From IMG/VR virus record IMGVR_UViG_3300032278_000084, positions 1-29,210 of that record: 29,210 nt of DNA. One strand, written 5' to 3'. This document shows positions 20,974-26,798 of this stretch, piece after piece; positions within the stretch are counted from its first letter, which is position 1; every line of letters begins with the position of its first letter. The notes below the pieces were generated by a model. The model was not told where the DNA came from. It did no database searches and saw only the letters and a list, made by a program, of their open reading frames with translations. The translations under genes were made by a program, and so were the position numbers. The stretch comes from a virus.

Positions 20974-21166
20974 GCATTGTGATTACTGTGGGAATACCTT
21001 AGAATGGAATGATGCTATTATGGAATCTAGGATAGTCTATCCATACGATACTCTTATTCAAGTTACACATAGGTCTTGTTGGATAGCTATAGATACAGTA
21101 GCTAAAACTATTCTTAAGTCTACTAAAGACATTCTTAAGGACGGGTTGACAAGAGATTCCAAATAA
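20960..21166 (+). CDS. Hypothetical CxxC/HxxC protein (68 aa)
   Basis: The preferred start is the ATG at 20960 (METLKHCDYC); one 15 nt earlier is possible. CDYC (residues 7-10) and HRSC (about 36-39) make a CCHC-type site. The last codons contain the next promoter. Confidence 0.5.
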   Translation: METLKHCDYCGNTLEWNDAIMESRIVYPYDTLIQVTHRSCWIAIDTVAKTILKSTKDILKDGLTRDSK

Positions 21167-21174
21167 TGTAAGCT
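21146..21174 (+). promoter_or_regulatory. Promoter of the GGTTGACA family
   Basis: TTGACA (21146-21151), 17 bp, TAAGCT (21169-21174), the same -10 sequence as the promoter at 14844. Transcription would start about 20 nt before the gene at 21204. Confidence 0.65.
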
Positions 21175-21203
21175 AGTCACATCCAGTTTTTAAGAGAGAA
21201 GGT

Positions 21204-21815
21204 ATGGTAAAAGCAAAGAATAAAGTAGTTGGTAGTTACCGTAATATAATTAAATGTTACGAGACAGCTTCTTTATCATCTATACGGGATGGAGCTACTT
21301 GGTATAAGGAAGCACAAGATATAGCTACGGTTATTGGAAGGCTTGGTGGTTTTAAGAACCATCAAGCCTTATTTGTAGGAGCAGGAGTCTTAGCTGCCTT
21401 ATCACCACAAGTAGAATGGGGAGATAATATACAGTGGGCTATACAATTAGTAGTTAAAGGTATCAGGAAGCAGACCTATGCTAATCATAATAAGGCTTTA
21501 AGGATTCTACAAGGTGAGAAGCCTTATACTGTTTTAGGTGGTGCTAAAGTTAGAGCGTTCTATAAAGCTATAGTAGCACCCGAAGGAAGCGGAGAACCTG
21601 TAATAGATAGACACGCTTTAGCAATCTACATGGGGAGAAATGTTACAGAGAAAGAACTACAATACTTACAGAGTCCTAAAGTTATGGGACGTTTACAGTG
21701 GGCATACAAGAAAGCTAGTAACGAGATGGGTATACACCATCATGATTTACAAGCTATTACTTGGTTAGAGTGGAGAGCCAATAAAGGTCTTACTAAACAA
21801 AGGAAGTGGCAATAA
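21204..21815 (+). CDS. DUF7178-like conserved phage protein (helical, HhH-glycosylase-like)
   Basis: A 203-residue helical protein with phrases typical of a family common in phages: GATWYKEAQDIATVIG, VLAALSPQVEWGDNIQWA, KALRILQGEKPYTVLGGAKV, VIDRHALAIYMG and LQAITWLEWR. The arrangement recalls the HhH-GPD DNA-glycosylase superfamily, but the usual catalytic Lys/Asp cannot be placed with certainty. A role in DNA base recognition would fit the Mom-like and DUF1599 genes; this is inference. It ends in TAATG, coupled to the next gene. Confidence 0.6.
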   Translation: MVKAKNKVVGSYRNIIKCYETASLSSIRDGATWYKEAQDIATVIGRLGGFKNHQALFVGAGVLAALSPQVEWGDNIQWAIQLVVKGIRKQTYANHNKALRILQGEKPYTVLGGAKVRAFYKAIVAPEGSGEPVIDRHALAIYMGRNVTEKELQYLQSPKVMGRLQWAYKKASNEMGIHHHDLQAITWLEWRANKGLTKQRKWQ

Positions 21816-21982
21816 TGGTATTGTTGGACTGTCCAGAGCCGCCTATAGTATGGGTATCTGAATGTTGTACGGCTTCTCCTATAGGAGAACTAGATATGTC
21901 TAGTATTCCCTTTGGTGGCCCGTCTGGATTCTGTAGTCGTTGTCACGATAACTGCATATTTATAGTGGAGGAAGAGGAGTAA
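21815..21982 (+). CDS. Small Cys-rich protein (55 aa)
   Basis: ATG at 21815 in the previous stop (TAATG) and stop TAA in the next start (TAATG), so translation is coupled on both sides. It has SECCTASPIGELDMSS, then FCSRCHDNC, a likely zinc site. Absent from most gene calls because of length. Confidence 0.55.
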   Translation: MVLLDCPEPPIVWVSECCTASPIGELDMSSIPFGGPSGFCSRCHDNCIFIVEEEE

Positions 21983-22320
21983 TGTCAACTAAAGAAGAAG
22001 CCTTGGAACGTGGTAGGGAACTGTACGCAGATATTTTTAATTCTCCCTTTGCTACTGAGGTACTAAATGTATTGGAAACGAGTCAGATAGATGACATACT
22101 ATTTGCTCTCTTTCACGATTGTATAACTGAAGGGTACCTAATGGATATTACAGATGGTCTATGTCAGGAACATACTCCTGATGGTTCACCTATTTATGCT
22201 GTAACTGCTATGAAGATACGAACTTTAATGTGTGCTTCTTTAACTATTGGTATGTGGCATCAAAAGTTAACTGATGGTTTAGAGACTATGTGGACGGTTG
22301 ACAAGAATTCGGATTCATGA
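21982..22320 (+). CDS. Hypothetical helical protein (112 aa)
   Basis: An acidic helical protein with TAMKIRTLMCASLTIGMWHQ near the C-terminus, similar in arrangement to the gene at 8507 (possible paralogue). The end of the coding sequence carries a GGTTGACA box for the tRNA-like element. Confidence 0.5.
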   Translation: MSTKEEALERGRELYADIFNSPFATEVLNVLETSQIDDILFALFHDCITEGYLMDITDGLCQEHTPDGSPIYAVTAMKIRTLMCASLTIGMWHQKLTDGLETMWTVDKNSDS

Positions 22321-22326
22321 GAAACT
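22298..22326 (+). promoter_or_regulatory. Promoter for tRNA-like element
   Basis: TTGACA (22298-22303), 17 bp, GAAACT (22321-22326), a weak -10. The expected start 7 nt later is G22333, exactly the first base of the tRNA-like acceptor stem. Confidence 0.5.
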
Positions 22327-22332
22327 AAATTT

Positions 22333-22431
22333 GCTCCAGCCAGACGGTTTGGTAGTTAAGGATTGACTATCTAAAACCTGTATCTAGTCAGTACAGAATA
22401 GTGTAGGTTCGACTCCTACCTGGGGCTACCA
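22333..22431 (+). tRNA. tRNA-like element with non-canonical middle (possible degenerate tRNA)
   Basis: The acceptor GCTCCAG (22333-22339) pairs with CTGGGGC (22420-22426, one U-G), and the T-arm GTAGG-TTCGACT-CCTAC is perfect, followed by TACCA. The 63 nt between them do not give a normal D-arm and 7-nt anticodon loop. Instead GGTAGTT/GACTATC forms a 7-bp hairpin, and CTGTA/TACAG a second one. At 99 nt it is longer than any class I tRNA. It may be a decayed tRNA, one with an insertion, or a tRNA-like RNA. No amino acid can be assigned. Confidence 0.5.
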
Positions 22432-22455
22432 AAAATTTATTGGAGGATACTTATT

Positions 22456-22836
22456 ATGGGCTTAGACCAATACGCATTTAGGGTAGATGAGAATGGGGAA
22501 CGTTCAGAGATAGCCTACTGGCGTAAGCATAATAGACTACAAGGATGGATGGAAAATCTCTATACTAAAAAGGGTGGAACGGAAGAATTTAATTGTGTAG
22601 ATGTAGAACTTGGGTGGGAAGATATTATACAACTAGAACAAGATATAACTAATCGTTCTCTACCACATACCCAAGGCTTCTTCTTTGGAAATGATTCCTA
22701 TGGGATAGACCCAGCTGTAGTACAGCCAGAGGATAATGGTATGTACGAGGACTTACATAATGACTTACAGTTTTGTGAGACAGCTAAGTTAGCTTTAGAC
22801 TGTAATGATAAAGTAGTATACTCTTGTTGGTGGTGA
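22456..22836 (+). CDS. Conserved phage protein, MGLDQYA/YWRKHNRLQ family
   Basis: A 126-residue protein whose phrases MGLDQYAFRV, IAYWRKHNRLQGWMENLY, EEFNCVDVELGWEDIIQLEQ and LPHTQGFFFG define a widespread phage family. Database entries for this family sometimes carry the name phosphoglycerate kinase, which the size and motifs do not support. The function is unknown. A promoter follows its stop within 5 nt. Confidence 0.65.
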   Translation: MGLDQYAFRVDENGERSEIAYWRKHNRLQGWMENLYTKKGGTEEFNCVDVELGWEDIIQLEQDITNRSLPHTQGFFFGNDSYGIDPAVVQPEDNGMYEDLHNDLQFCETAKLALDCNDKVVYSCWW

Positions 22837-22840
22837 GCGG

Positions 22841-22870
22841 TTGACAAAAGTTAGCTTGGGGTGATAAACT
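22841..22870 (+). promoter_or_regulatory. Promoter of the GGTTGACA family
   Basis: TTGACA (22841-22846), 18 bp, TAAACT (22865-22870), directly after the stop of the preceding gene. The downstream CAGTCCAAATTT matches the sequence behind the promoter at 23919. It drives the gene at 22904. Confidence 0.75.
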
Positions 22871-22903
22871 TTGGTCAGTCCAAATTTTTCACAGGAGTTA
22901 AGG

Positions 22904-23140
22904 ATGCCAATAGAACAGAGTGCTGGTGGGGTTATGATAACTGGTGAGTCTATTAAGCACTATAGACTACTCACCTTGATACAGGGATTGAAAGCTGAAA
23001 TAAGGGGCAGGAGACTTACAAGTAAGGGTAGAACCTGCTACTCTATAATTAAGAGTGAGTATGGACTCAAAGGTAATAAAGAAAAGGTACTGGTACAGAT
23101 TCAAGAGATTATGAATAATATTAAAGAGGAGTACAAGTAA
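22904..23140 (+). CDS. Hypothetical basic protein (78 aa)
   Basis: The start at 22904 follows CAGGAGTTAAGG; an in-frame ATG-like start at 22871 lies at the transcription start and is unlikely. The protein is helical and basic (LQ-rich; SKGRTCYSIIKSEYGLKGNK). It resembles small phage host-takeover proteins only in size. Confidence 0.5.
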   Translation: MPIEQSAGGVMITGESIKHYRLLTLIQGLKAEIRGRRLTSKGRTCYSIIKSEYGLKGNKEKVLVQIQEIMNNIKEEYK

Positions 23141-23141
23141 T

Positions 23142-23417
23142 ATGGTAACTGTCACTACACAAGAGTATGAACAGGCTATCAGTAAGGCTTATGAGTGGTC
23201 TATGACTAAACCCTACTCCGCTAATAAGGGAGCGGCCCAAGCCTATATAGAGGCTATGCCAATGGCAGAAGATGAAGGAGCCATGATGTATAATAGCCCT
23301 GCTAAAGGAAGGGCCGTACAGATACTCTACATACTCTCTAATCTTCAAGGCTGGCGTGGAGAAGAAGCTAAGGCATCTAAGGCTATACTAAAAGCTAAAC
23401 ATGAACAAGACAAATAA
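23142..23417 (+). CDS. Hypothetical helical protein (91 aa)
   Basis: Helical, Ala-rich (NKGAAQAYIEAMPMAEDEGA), probably a compact all-alpha fold. It starts 1 nt after the previous stop and overlaps the next gene by 17 nt. No family is recognised. Confidence 0.5.
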   Translation: MVTVTTQEYEQAISKAYEWSMTKPYSANKGAAQAYIEAMPMAEDEGAMMYNSPAKGRAVQILYILSNLQGWRGEEAKASKAILKAKHEQDK

Positions 23418-23661
23418 CATCTACTTAATCTTCCCTTATGAACATGAAGGGAAGAAGTATGTAGAGGCGTACCCTCTACACCATGATATACGGGAGCTAT
23501 TAAAAGTAGCTCCCGTATATAGATTACTTACTACTAAGAGAAGTAGGAACCAAGCACGGAAGTACGCCTACAAACTATGGATACATCCTACAGGTAAAGG
23601 CTATAACAAACAGCCAATATCACCTAGTCAATTCGTACCATTTAAGGAACATTGGGAGTAG
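23401..23661 (+). CDS. Hypothetical basic protein with hairpins in its mRNA (86 aa)
   Basis: Starts in the end of the preceding gene. It is beta-rich and then basic (LLTTKRSRNQARKYAYKLWI). The coding RNA contains two strong adjacent hairpins at 23461-23519, listed separately. No family is known. Confidence 0.5.
   Translation: MNKTNNIYLIFPYEHEGKKYVEAYPLHHDIRELLKVAPVYRLLTTKRSRNQARKYAYKLWIHPTGKGYNKQPISPSQFVPFKEHWE
23461..23519 (+). promoter_or_regulatory. Two adjacent strong hairpins inside a coding sequence
   Basis: GTAGAGG/CCTCTAC (23461-23479, 7 bp) is followed by TATACGGGAGCTA/TAGCTCCCGTATA (23487-23519, 13 bp perfect, 7-nt loop). There is no T-run, so termination is doubtful; mRNA stability or control of the genes around it is more likely. 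It is too perfect to be easily explained by coding constraint. Confidence 0.5.
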
Positions 23662-23666
23662 AGACT

Positions 23667-23909
23667 ATGCAAGACTTTGTACAAATCAATAAAGAGGCAA
23701 TAGAGTTTAGGGACTCTCCTAGAGGGAAGTATATTATGGCTCAGGCTTTATACCTAGGGATTAAAGCCTTGAACCTACATCCAGCACCATACACGGAAGT
23801 ATCTAATGCTATGGATATGCAGTATATGTTAGATACCCTATATCATGGTATGAGTAATATGTTCGACCAAGTACAACCACCATTGTTACCTACCTATCAG
23901 GATAGGTAA
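23667..23909 (+). CDS. Hypothetical protein (80 aa)
   Basis: Start ATG at 23667 after GGGAG; an upstream TTG at 23652 is rejected. Helical with Met/Tyr-rich segments (MDMQYMLDTLYHGMSNMFDQ). An 8-bp inverted repeat (TACCTATC/GATAGGTA) overlaps the stop codon. Confidence 0.5.
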   Translation: MQDFVQINKEAIEFRDSPRGKYIMAQALYLGIKALNLHPAPYTEVSNAMDMQYMLDTLYHGMSNMFDQVQPPLLPTYQDR

Positions 23910-23918
23910 TAGAGAAGG

Positions 23919-23961
23919 TTGACAAAAGTTTGGACTGCGATTATACTGGTCACAGTCCAAA
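23919..23961 (+). promoter_or_regulatory. Promoter with perfect inverted repeat around the -10
   Basis: TTGACA (23919-23924), 17 bp, TATACT (23942-23947). TTTGGACTG (23929-23937) and CAGTCCAAA (23953-23961) are perfect inverted repeats flanking the -10, a typical operator layout; the arms extend further with one G-T. It drives the gene at 23982. Confidence 0.75.
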
Positions 23962-23981
23962 TTTCAAATCAGGAGTCAAAC

Positions 23982-24236
23982 ATGGCTAAGAAAGAGTACA
24001 CAATAGAAGCCAGTGGACATTACTTTGTAGGAGTTAGAGAGTACCCTACTGAAGTAGCTAAAGAACAAGCTACAAAGGCCATACAGGATATGCTCCGATA
24101 TGATAGTGGGCGGGTAGTGTATATGGATGTTGTAATGGAGAATCGTAGCTTTGTTGCAATAGTCAAATGCCCACGGTACACAAAAGGTCGGTGGGATTCT
24201 TTCGGGATAAGGACTAGAGAGGTTAACTATGACTAG
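23982..24236 (+). CDS. Hypothetical beta-rich protein (84 aa)
   Basis: ATG at 23982 after AGGAG; an in-frame start at 23919 would be inside the promoter and is rejected. It looks like a small antiparallel beta protein (YTIEASGHYFVGVREYPTEV). No family is recognised. Confidence 0.55.
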   Translation: MAKKEYTIEASGHYFVGVREYPTEVAKEQATKAIQDMLRYDSGRVVYMDVVMENRSFVAIVKCPRYTKGRWDSFGIRTREVNYD

Positions 24237-24573
24237 TGATATGAGAAAGGCCCATGCTATACGGGGAGCAATTAACGCAGTAGCAGATAGCTTGGATAGT
24301 AGCCGCCATTACGTTAGGTACGATAGGTTTAATGGCTCCTACAATGAATCTAAAGAGGTTCAAATTGAGTGGTTGGAAGCCTTACTAAGTAAACTTACCA
24401 GTATAGACCAGCGTAACTATCCTGCTATAGGCTTCCTAAGCCATGTGGGGCGGTTATTAAAAGAATATGAAGATATGTACTATCAGGGCGATACTCTAAT
24501 ATACTTAAAGTATATGGACTGTTTTGTAGCAGACGGTATTCTAGCAGAGTATTTGGAAGGAGTGAGTGCATAG
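24229..24573 (+). CDS. Hypothetical helical protein (114 aa)
   Basis: Overlaps the previous gene by 8 nt and ends at the GTG start of the next. Helical throughout (AINAVADSLDSSRHYVRYDR), with no diagnostic motif. Confidence 0.5.
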   Translation: MTSDMRKAHAIRGAINAVADSLDSSRHYVRYDRFNGSYNESKEVQIEWLEALLSKLTSIDQRNYPAIGFLSHVGRLLKEYEDMYYQGDTLIYLKYMDCFVADGILAEYLEGVSA

Positions 24574-24770
24574 TGGAATGTATAGACGGTACACAAGCTC
24601 ATCATTGGGACATAGAACCAAGTCAAGGAAGTACATCTACAGGTACTTGTAACAAGTGTAACCAAGTAAAGAAGTTTACTAACTCTATTATGGGTATTAT
24701 GAACTGGAGAACTAGGGGAGAGCAAGGGTATAGTAATAAAGTGGCGGGGAAGGATGAGAAGGATGGGTAA
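24573..24770 (+). CDS. Small HHW...CxxC protein (65 aa), GTG start
   Basis: GTG at 24573, overlapping the previous stop by one base. AHHWDIEPSQGSTSTGTCNK then CNQVKKFTNS is a phrase I associate with small phage zinc-finger-like proteins (His pair, CxxC, KxFxN). The function is unknown. Confidence 0.5.
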   Translation: MECIDGTQAHHWDIEPSQGSTSTGTCNKCNQVKKFTNSIMGIMNWRTRGEQGYSNKVAGKDEKDG

Positions 24771-25056
24771 TATAACGGAACAACCAAATAGAGTAGATAC
24801 AGAGACTATAGACAATATAGCTATCAAGCTAGTATCTACTCTAGATAGAAACGACCTAGTACATATCCTACTAGATATGGTAGAACCTAGGAAGATGTTA
24901 GAGAATATAGTAACTACTAAGAAGGAACAAGATAGATTAGCTGATACCGTGGGAAGCGCATATAGGAAAGTAGTATGCTTTGACTGTACAGAGATACACG
25001 ATAAGTTACTAGGAATACTACACCATTATAACTTAAAGGTAGGTGATATAGTATAA
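24754..25056 (+). CDS. Hypothetical helical protein (100 aa)
   Basis: Overlaps the previous gene by 17 nt. A second ATG at 24763 (MGNITEQPNR) is possible. The protein is helical with CFDC near residue 75, in an otherwise polar context. No family is recognised. Confidence 0.5.
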   Translation: MRRMGNITEQPNRVDTETIDNIAIKLVSTLDRNDLVHILLDMVEPRKMLENIVTTKKEQDRLADTVGSAYRKVVCFDCTEIHDKLLGILHHYNLKVGDIV

Positions 25057-25117
25057 GGAGTAGACTGAGCATACAACATATAGTAGATATTACTACTAGG
25101 CTAACCTCAAAAGACGG

Positions 25118-25167
25118 TTGACAAAAATAATTCAGTGATGCTATATTGTCCTCAGTCTGAATTGAGG
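25118..25167 (+). promoter_or_regulatory. Promoter with inverted repeats
   Basis: TTGACA (25118-25123), 18 bp, TATATT (25142-25147). AATTCAG (25129-25135) and CTGAATT (25157-25163) flank the -10; CCTCA (25150-25154) and TGAGG (25163-25167) could form a hairpin at the transcript start. It drives the gene at 25178. Confidence 0.65.
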
Positions 25168-25177
25168 GGTTGAAGTA

Positions 25178-25519
25178 ATGAGCCATCGCTATATAGTCTC
25201 TAGTACACCTTACCTAGTAACCACTAGGCCACCTATATACAAAGTACCAACTAGAGGAAACCTACCCAATCCTAACCATATGCCTAATGGCCCAGTAGAG
25301 AAGCTAATACAAGTAGGAGTAGAGGAACAAAACGATATGCTAGATATTATTATAGAATCACCCCAAGATGTAGAGTCGGAACAGGAAGTACAGGAAGTAA
25401 CGATAACCATACAGCCTATACAGGAAGAAGTACGGGAACCTGTAAAGACCCGTAAGGTTAGGGTAGGCAATAAGGTACAGATAGTGCCAGTAGAAACCAA
25501 CACTATCACTATACTCTAG
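25178..25519 (+). CDS. Hypothetical Pro/Val/Glu-rich protein (113 aa)
   Basis: The N-terminal half is Pro-rich and extended (TTRPPIYKVPTRGNLPNPNH), the C-terminal half has acidic VxE repeats (VESEQEVQEVTITIQPIQEE) ending in a basic beta patch. It looks largely disordered. No family is recognised. Confidence 0.5.
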   Translation: MSHRYIVSSTPYLVTTRPPIYKVPTRGNLPNPNHMPNGPVEKLIQVGVEEQNDMLDIIIESPQDVESEQEVQEVTITIQPIQEEVREPVKTRKVRVGNKVQIVPVETNTITIL

Positions 25520-25527
25520 AGAGGAGG

Positions 25528-25581
25528 TTGACAGAAGTCCAGCCAGATGGCATAATAGTGGCACAGTCGAAACAGAGACTG
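25528..25581 (+). promoter_or_regulatory. Promoter with 5'-terminal hairpin (unit A of duplicated pair)
   Basis: TTGACA (25528-25533), 17 bp, CATAAT (25551-25556). The predicted start is near 25563; CAGTC (25564-25568) and GACTG (25577-25581) make a stem-loop at the 5' end. The same arrangement, with CGGTC/GACCG, precedes the paralogous gene at 26799. Confidence 0.8.
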
Positions 25582-25605
25582 ATACAGCACATAGGAGTAA
25601 ACGTT

Positions 25606-25839
25606 ATGGCTAGTCCTAAGAGTCAAGGCAAATTACCAGAGGCTATGGTTCCAGGGTTCTACACTCTAGACGGTAAGGATGTAGCAGTAGTTATAGTACC
25701 AGTAGACCACGCTACTACCAAGCCAGCTACAGACAAGGGTAACACTACGGTAGGACACTACCGTGAAGACCTAAGCGGTAGTGACGGTAAGGTATACACA
25801 TTCAGCGGTATGTGCTACAGACACGATAGGAAGAAGTAG
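25606..25839 (+). CDS. Small conserved protein, paralogue A
   Basis: A 77-residue protein; start at 25606 after AGGAGTAAACGTT. It is almost identical to the product of 26799 (about 65 of 70 aligned residues: GKLPEAMVPGFYTLDGKDVA, VGHYREDLSG, DGKVYTFSGMCYRHDRKK), while synonymous positions differ throughout. The pattern suggests a compact beta protein under strong purifying selection. I do not recognise the family. Promoter, 5' hairpin and start context are duplicated too. Codons here are A/T-leaning; the paralogue uses C/G endings. Confidence 0.65.
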   Translation: MASPKSQGKLPEAMVPGFYTLDGKDVAVVIVPVDHATTKPATDKGNTTVGHYREDLSGSDGKVYTFSGMCYRHDRKK

Positions 25840-25852
25840 CACACGGTAAGGG

Positions 25853-25870
25853 GTAGGGCTTACGCCCTAC
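25853..25870 (+). terminator. Hairpin after paralogue A
   Basis: GTAGGGC (25853-25859), loop TTAC, GCCCTAC (25864-25870), extendable outward by GG/CC and TA pairs. There is no T-run; it begins 14 nt after the stop and probably terminates or stabilises the transcript. Confidence 0.55.
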
Positions 25871-25883
25871 TCCCTACCAGGAG

Positions 25884-25915
25884 GGATATATCCCCCTCCC
25901 CTGTACGTCCCCCTT
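25884..25915 (+). repeat. Bipartite 32-bp repeat, copy 1
   Basis: GGATATATCCCCCTCCCC, seven variable bases (TGTACGT), CCCCCTT. The next promoter's -35 begins 4 nt later. Copies 2-4 are at 25957, 27124 and 28195. Confidence 0.85.
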
Positions 25916-25919
25916 CAGG

Positions 25920-25948
25920 TTGACAAAAGTCTAAATCTGTGGTAGACT
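25920..25948 (+). promoter_or_regulatory. Promoter for a non-coding transcript
   Basis: TTGACA (25920-25925), 17 bp, TAGACT (25943-25948), with AGTCTA/TAGACT inverted over the spacer and -10. The start is near 25955, where the second bipartite repeat begins. No gene follows before the next promoter at 26080. Confidence 0.75.
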
Positions 25949-25955
25949 GTCTTAC

Positions 25956-26078
25956 GGGATATATCCCCCTCCCCCTCAGATCCCCCTTATAGGAATCTTG
26001 CTGGGAACCTATATAGGTATACTATATATAGTATATATACCCTACATACATATACTATATAGGGTATCTATAAGGGGG
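25956..26078 (+). ncRNA. Candidate small structured RNA
   Basis: Promoter-driven, without coding capacity. It begins with GGGATATATCCC (self-complementary) in repeat copy 2. CCCCCTTATAG (25982-25992) and CTATAAGGGGG (26068-26078) close an A+T-rich domain containing CCTATATAGG and ATACTATATATAGTAT palindromes. The 3' arm abuts the next -35 box. It could be a regulatory RNA or a DNA-level element such as an origin or operator cluster. Confidence 0.45.
25957..25988 (+). repeat. Bipartite 32-bp repeat, copy 2
   Basis: Same two blocks with variable bases CTCAGAT. The 22 nt after it resemble those after copy 3 (both contain TTGCTGGGAAC). Confidence 0.85.
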
Positions 26079-26079
26079 G

Positions 26080-26120
26080 TTGACGGGAACCTGGGAACCT
26101 GTTACACTGACCGTGGTCAG
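26080..26120 (+). promoter_or_regulatory. Promoter with palindrome at the start site
   Basis: TTGACG (26080-26085), 17 bp with a repeated GGGAACCT, TACACT (26103-26108). CTGACC-GT-GGTCAG (26107-26120) spans the expected start near 26115 and may be an operator. It drives the gene at 26149. Confidence 0.65.
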
Positions 26121-26148
26121 GAATTCAAGGCGGGGCAGGAGTATAGGA

Positions 26149-26319
26149 ATGCTAGGACTAACCATAGCTAGGTCAGTACTGGGAACTATAGTTAGATGGG
26201 AACCTGTAAAGGAGATACATATAGGTAGGCTATATCTAGTATTACAATCCCCTATATCTGGTAGGTATGTCTGTCGTAGAAAGAGGTTGACGGAAATCCC
26301 AATTTCCCGTATGCTGTAG
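26149..26319 (+). CDS. Hypothetical small basic protein (56 aa)
   Basis: The preferred start is the ATG at 26149 after CAGGAG; longer frames begin in the -35 box at 26080. Hydrophobic at first (MLGLTIARSVLGTIVRW), then basic (GRYVCRRKRL). It could be membrane associated. Its 3' end contains the next promoter. Moderate doubt that it is expressed. Confidence 0.4.
   Translation: MLGLTIARSVLGTIVRWEPVKEIHIGRLYLVLQSPISGRYVCRRKRLTEIPISRML
26287..26315 (+). promoter_or_regulatory. Promoter for the L7/L12-like gene
   Basis: TTGACG (26287-26292), 17 bp, TATGCT (26310-26315), GG before the -35. The start near 26322 gives a leader of about 26 nt with GGAGAGGAG before the gene at 26348. Confidence 0.7.
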
Positions 26320-26347
26320 GCACATTCAAGTCGGAGAGGAGTTAGGG

Positions 26348-26704
26348 ATGTTTGCTAACTACACCACCAAAGAGGTACTGAGGCCCGTAACCCAGGAAGT
26401 CATCAAATCCTTTACCTTCCAGATAACCATGCCTGTAGAGGTAGTACGGGAAATAGTAGAGCGGAACTTTGTTTCTACTGGGAACTATGGTAGGGCGGGG
26501 TTCAATAAGATTACCGCTATCAAGGAACTACGGGAACTGGGAACTATCCGTTCTAATGGGGCTAACTGCTGTGTATCCCTAGGCTTACGGGAAGCAAAGG
26601 AAATGATAGAGGAGGTATATCGGGAAGGGGAACAAGACGGGAACTACCATGCTACCACTCCCACAGGCTGGGTAGATAACCTAGACGATGGCCTACCCTT
26701 CTAG
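26348..26704 (+). CDS. Protein with ribosomal L7/L12 C-terminal-domain-like motif
   Basis: A 118-residue protein. NKITAIKELREL (53-64) and SLGLREAKEMIEE (77-89) closely match the two helices of the L7/L12 C-terminal domain, which recruits translation GTPases; a 12-residue insertion with two Cys lies between them. The preceding beta strand (SFTFQITMP) also fits. The N-terminal dimerisation domain of true L7/L12 is absent. Such short proteins could act as decoys or modulators of host translation, but this is inference. C/G-ending codons are frequent. It has its own promoter, and a terminator hairpin fused to the next promoter follows. Confidence 0.55.
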   Translation: MFANYTTKEVLRPVTQEVIKSFTFQITMPVEVVREIVERNFVSTGNYGRAGFNKITAIKELRELGTIRSNGANCCVSLGLREAKEMIEEVYREGEQDGNYHATTPTGWVDNLDDGLPF

Positions 26705-26712
26705 GGTAGGTA

Positions 26713-26775
26713 CAGGCTGGGTTGACAAGAGTCCAGCCTGGGCCTATACTAGTGGCACGGTCAGCAAGCAGACCG
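26713..26775 (+). promoter_or_regulatory. Fused terminator/promoter plus 5' hairpin (unit B of duplicated pair)
   Basis: CAGGCTGG (26713-26720) and CCAGCCTG (26733-26740) form a stem starting 9 nt after the stop at 26704; the -35 TTGACA (26722-26727) lies in its loop. The -10 TATACT is at 26745-26750 (17-bp spacer). CGGTC (26758-26762) and GACCG (26771-26775) form a hairpin at the predicted 5' end. Compared with unit A, both arms of this hairpin changed together. Confidence 0.8.
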
Positions 26776-26798
26776 AATCAAACAACAGGTGAAACGTT

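Noticed and set aside
22333-22431. Calling this a normal tRNA with a named amino acid
   Set aside because: No D-arm and 7-nt anticodon loop with U33 fit by eye; only the acceptor and T-arm are canonical.
22456-22836. Phosphoglycerate kinase label for the MGLDQYA family protein
   Set aside because: At 126 residues it is far too short and has none of the kinase's nucleotide-binding motifs; the name is a propagated database label.
26008-26066. Replication origin at the A+T palindromes
   Set aside because: There are no iterons or initiator gene here, and the palindromes are better explained as part of the stem-closed element between two promoters; left only as an alternative.
26080-26148. Upstream extension of the 56-residue gene from TTG in the -35 box
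   Set aside because: Such a start would lie upstream of the transcription start point and has no ribosome-binding site.
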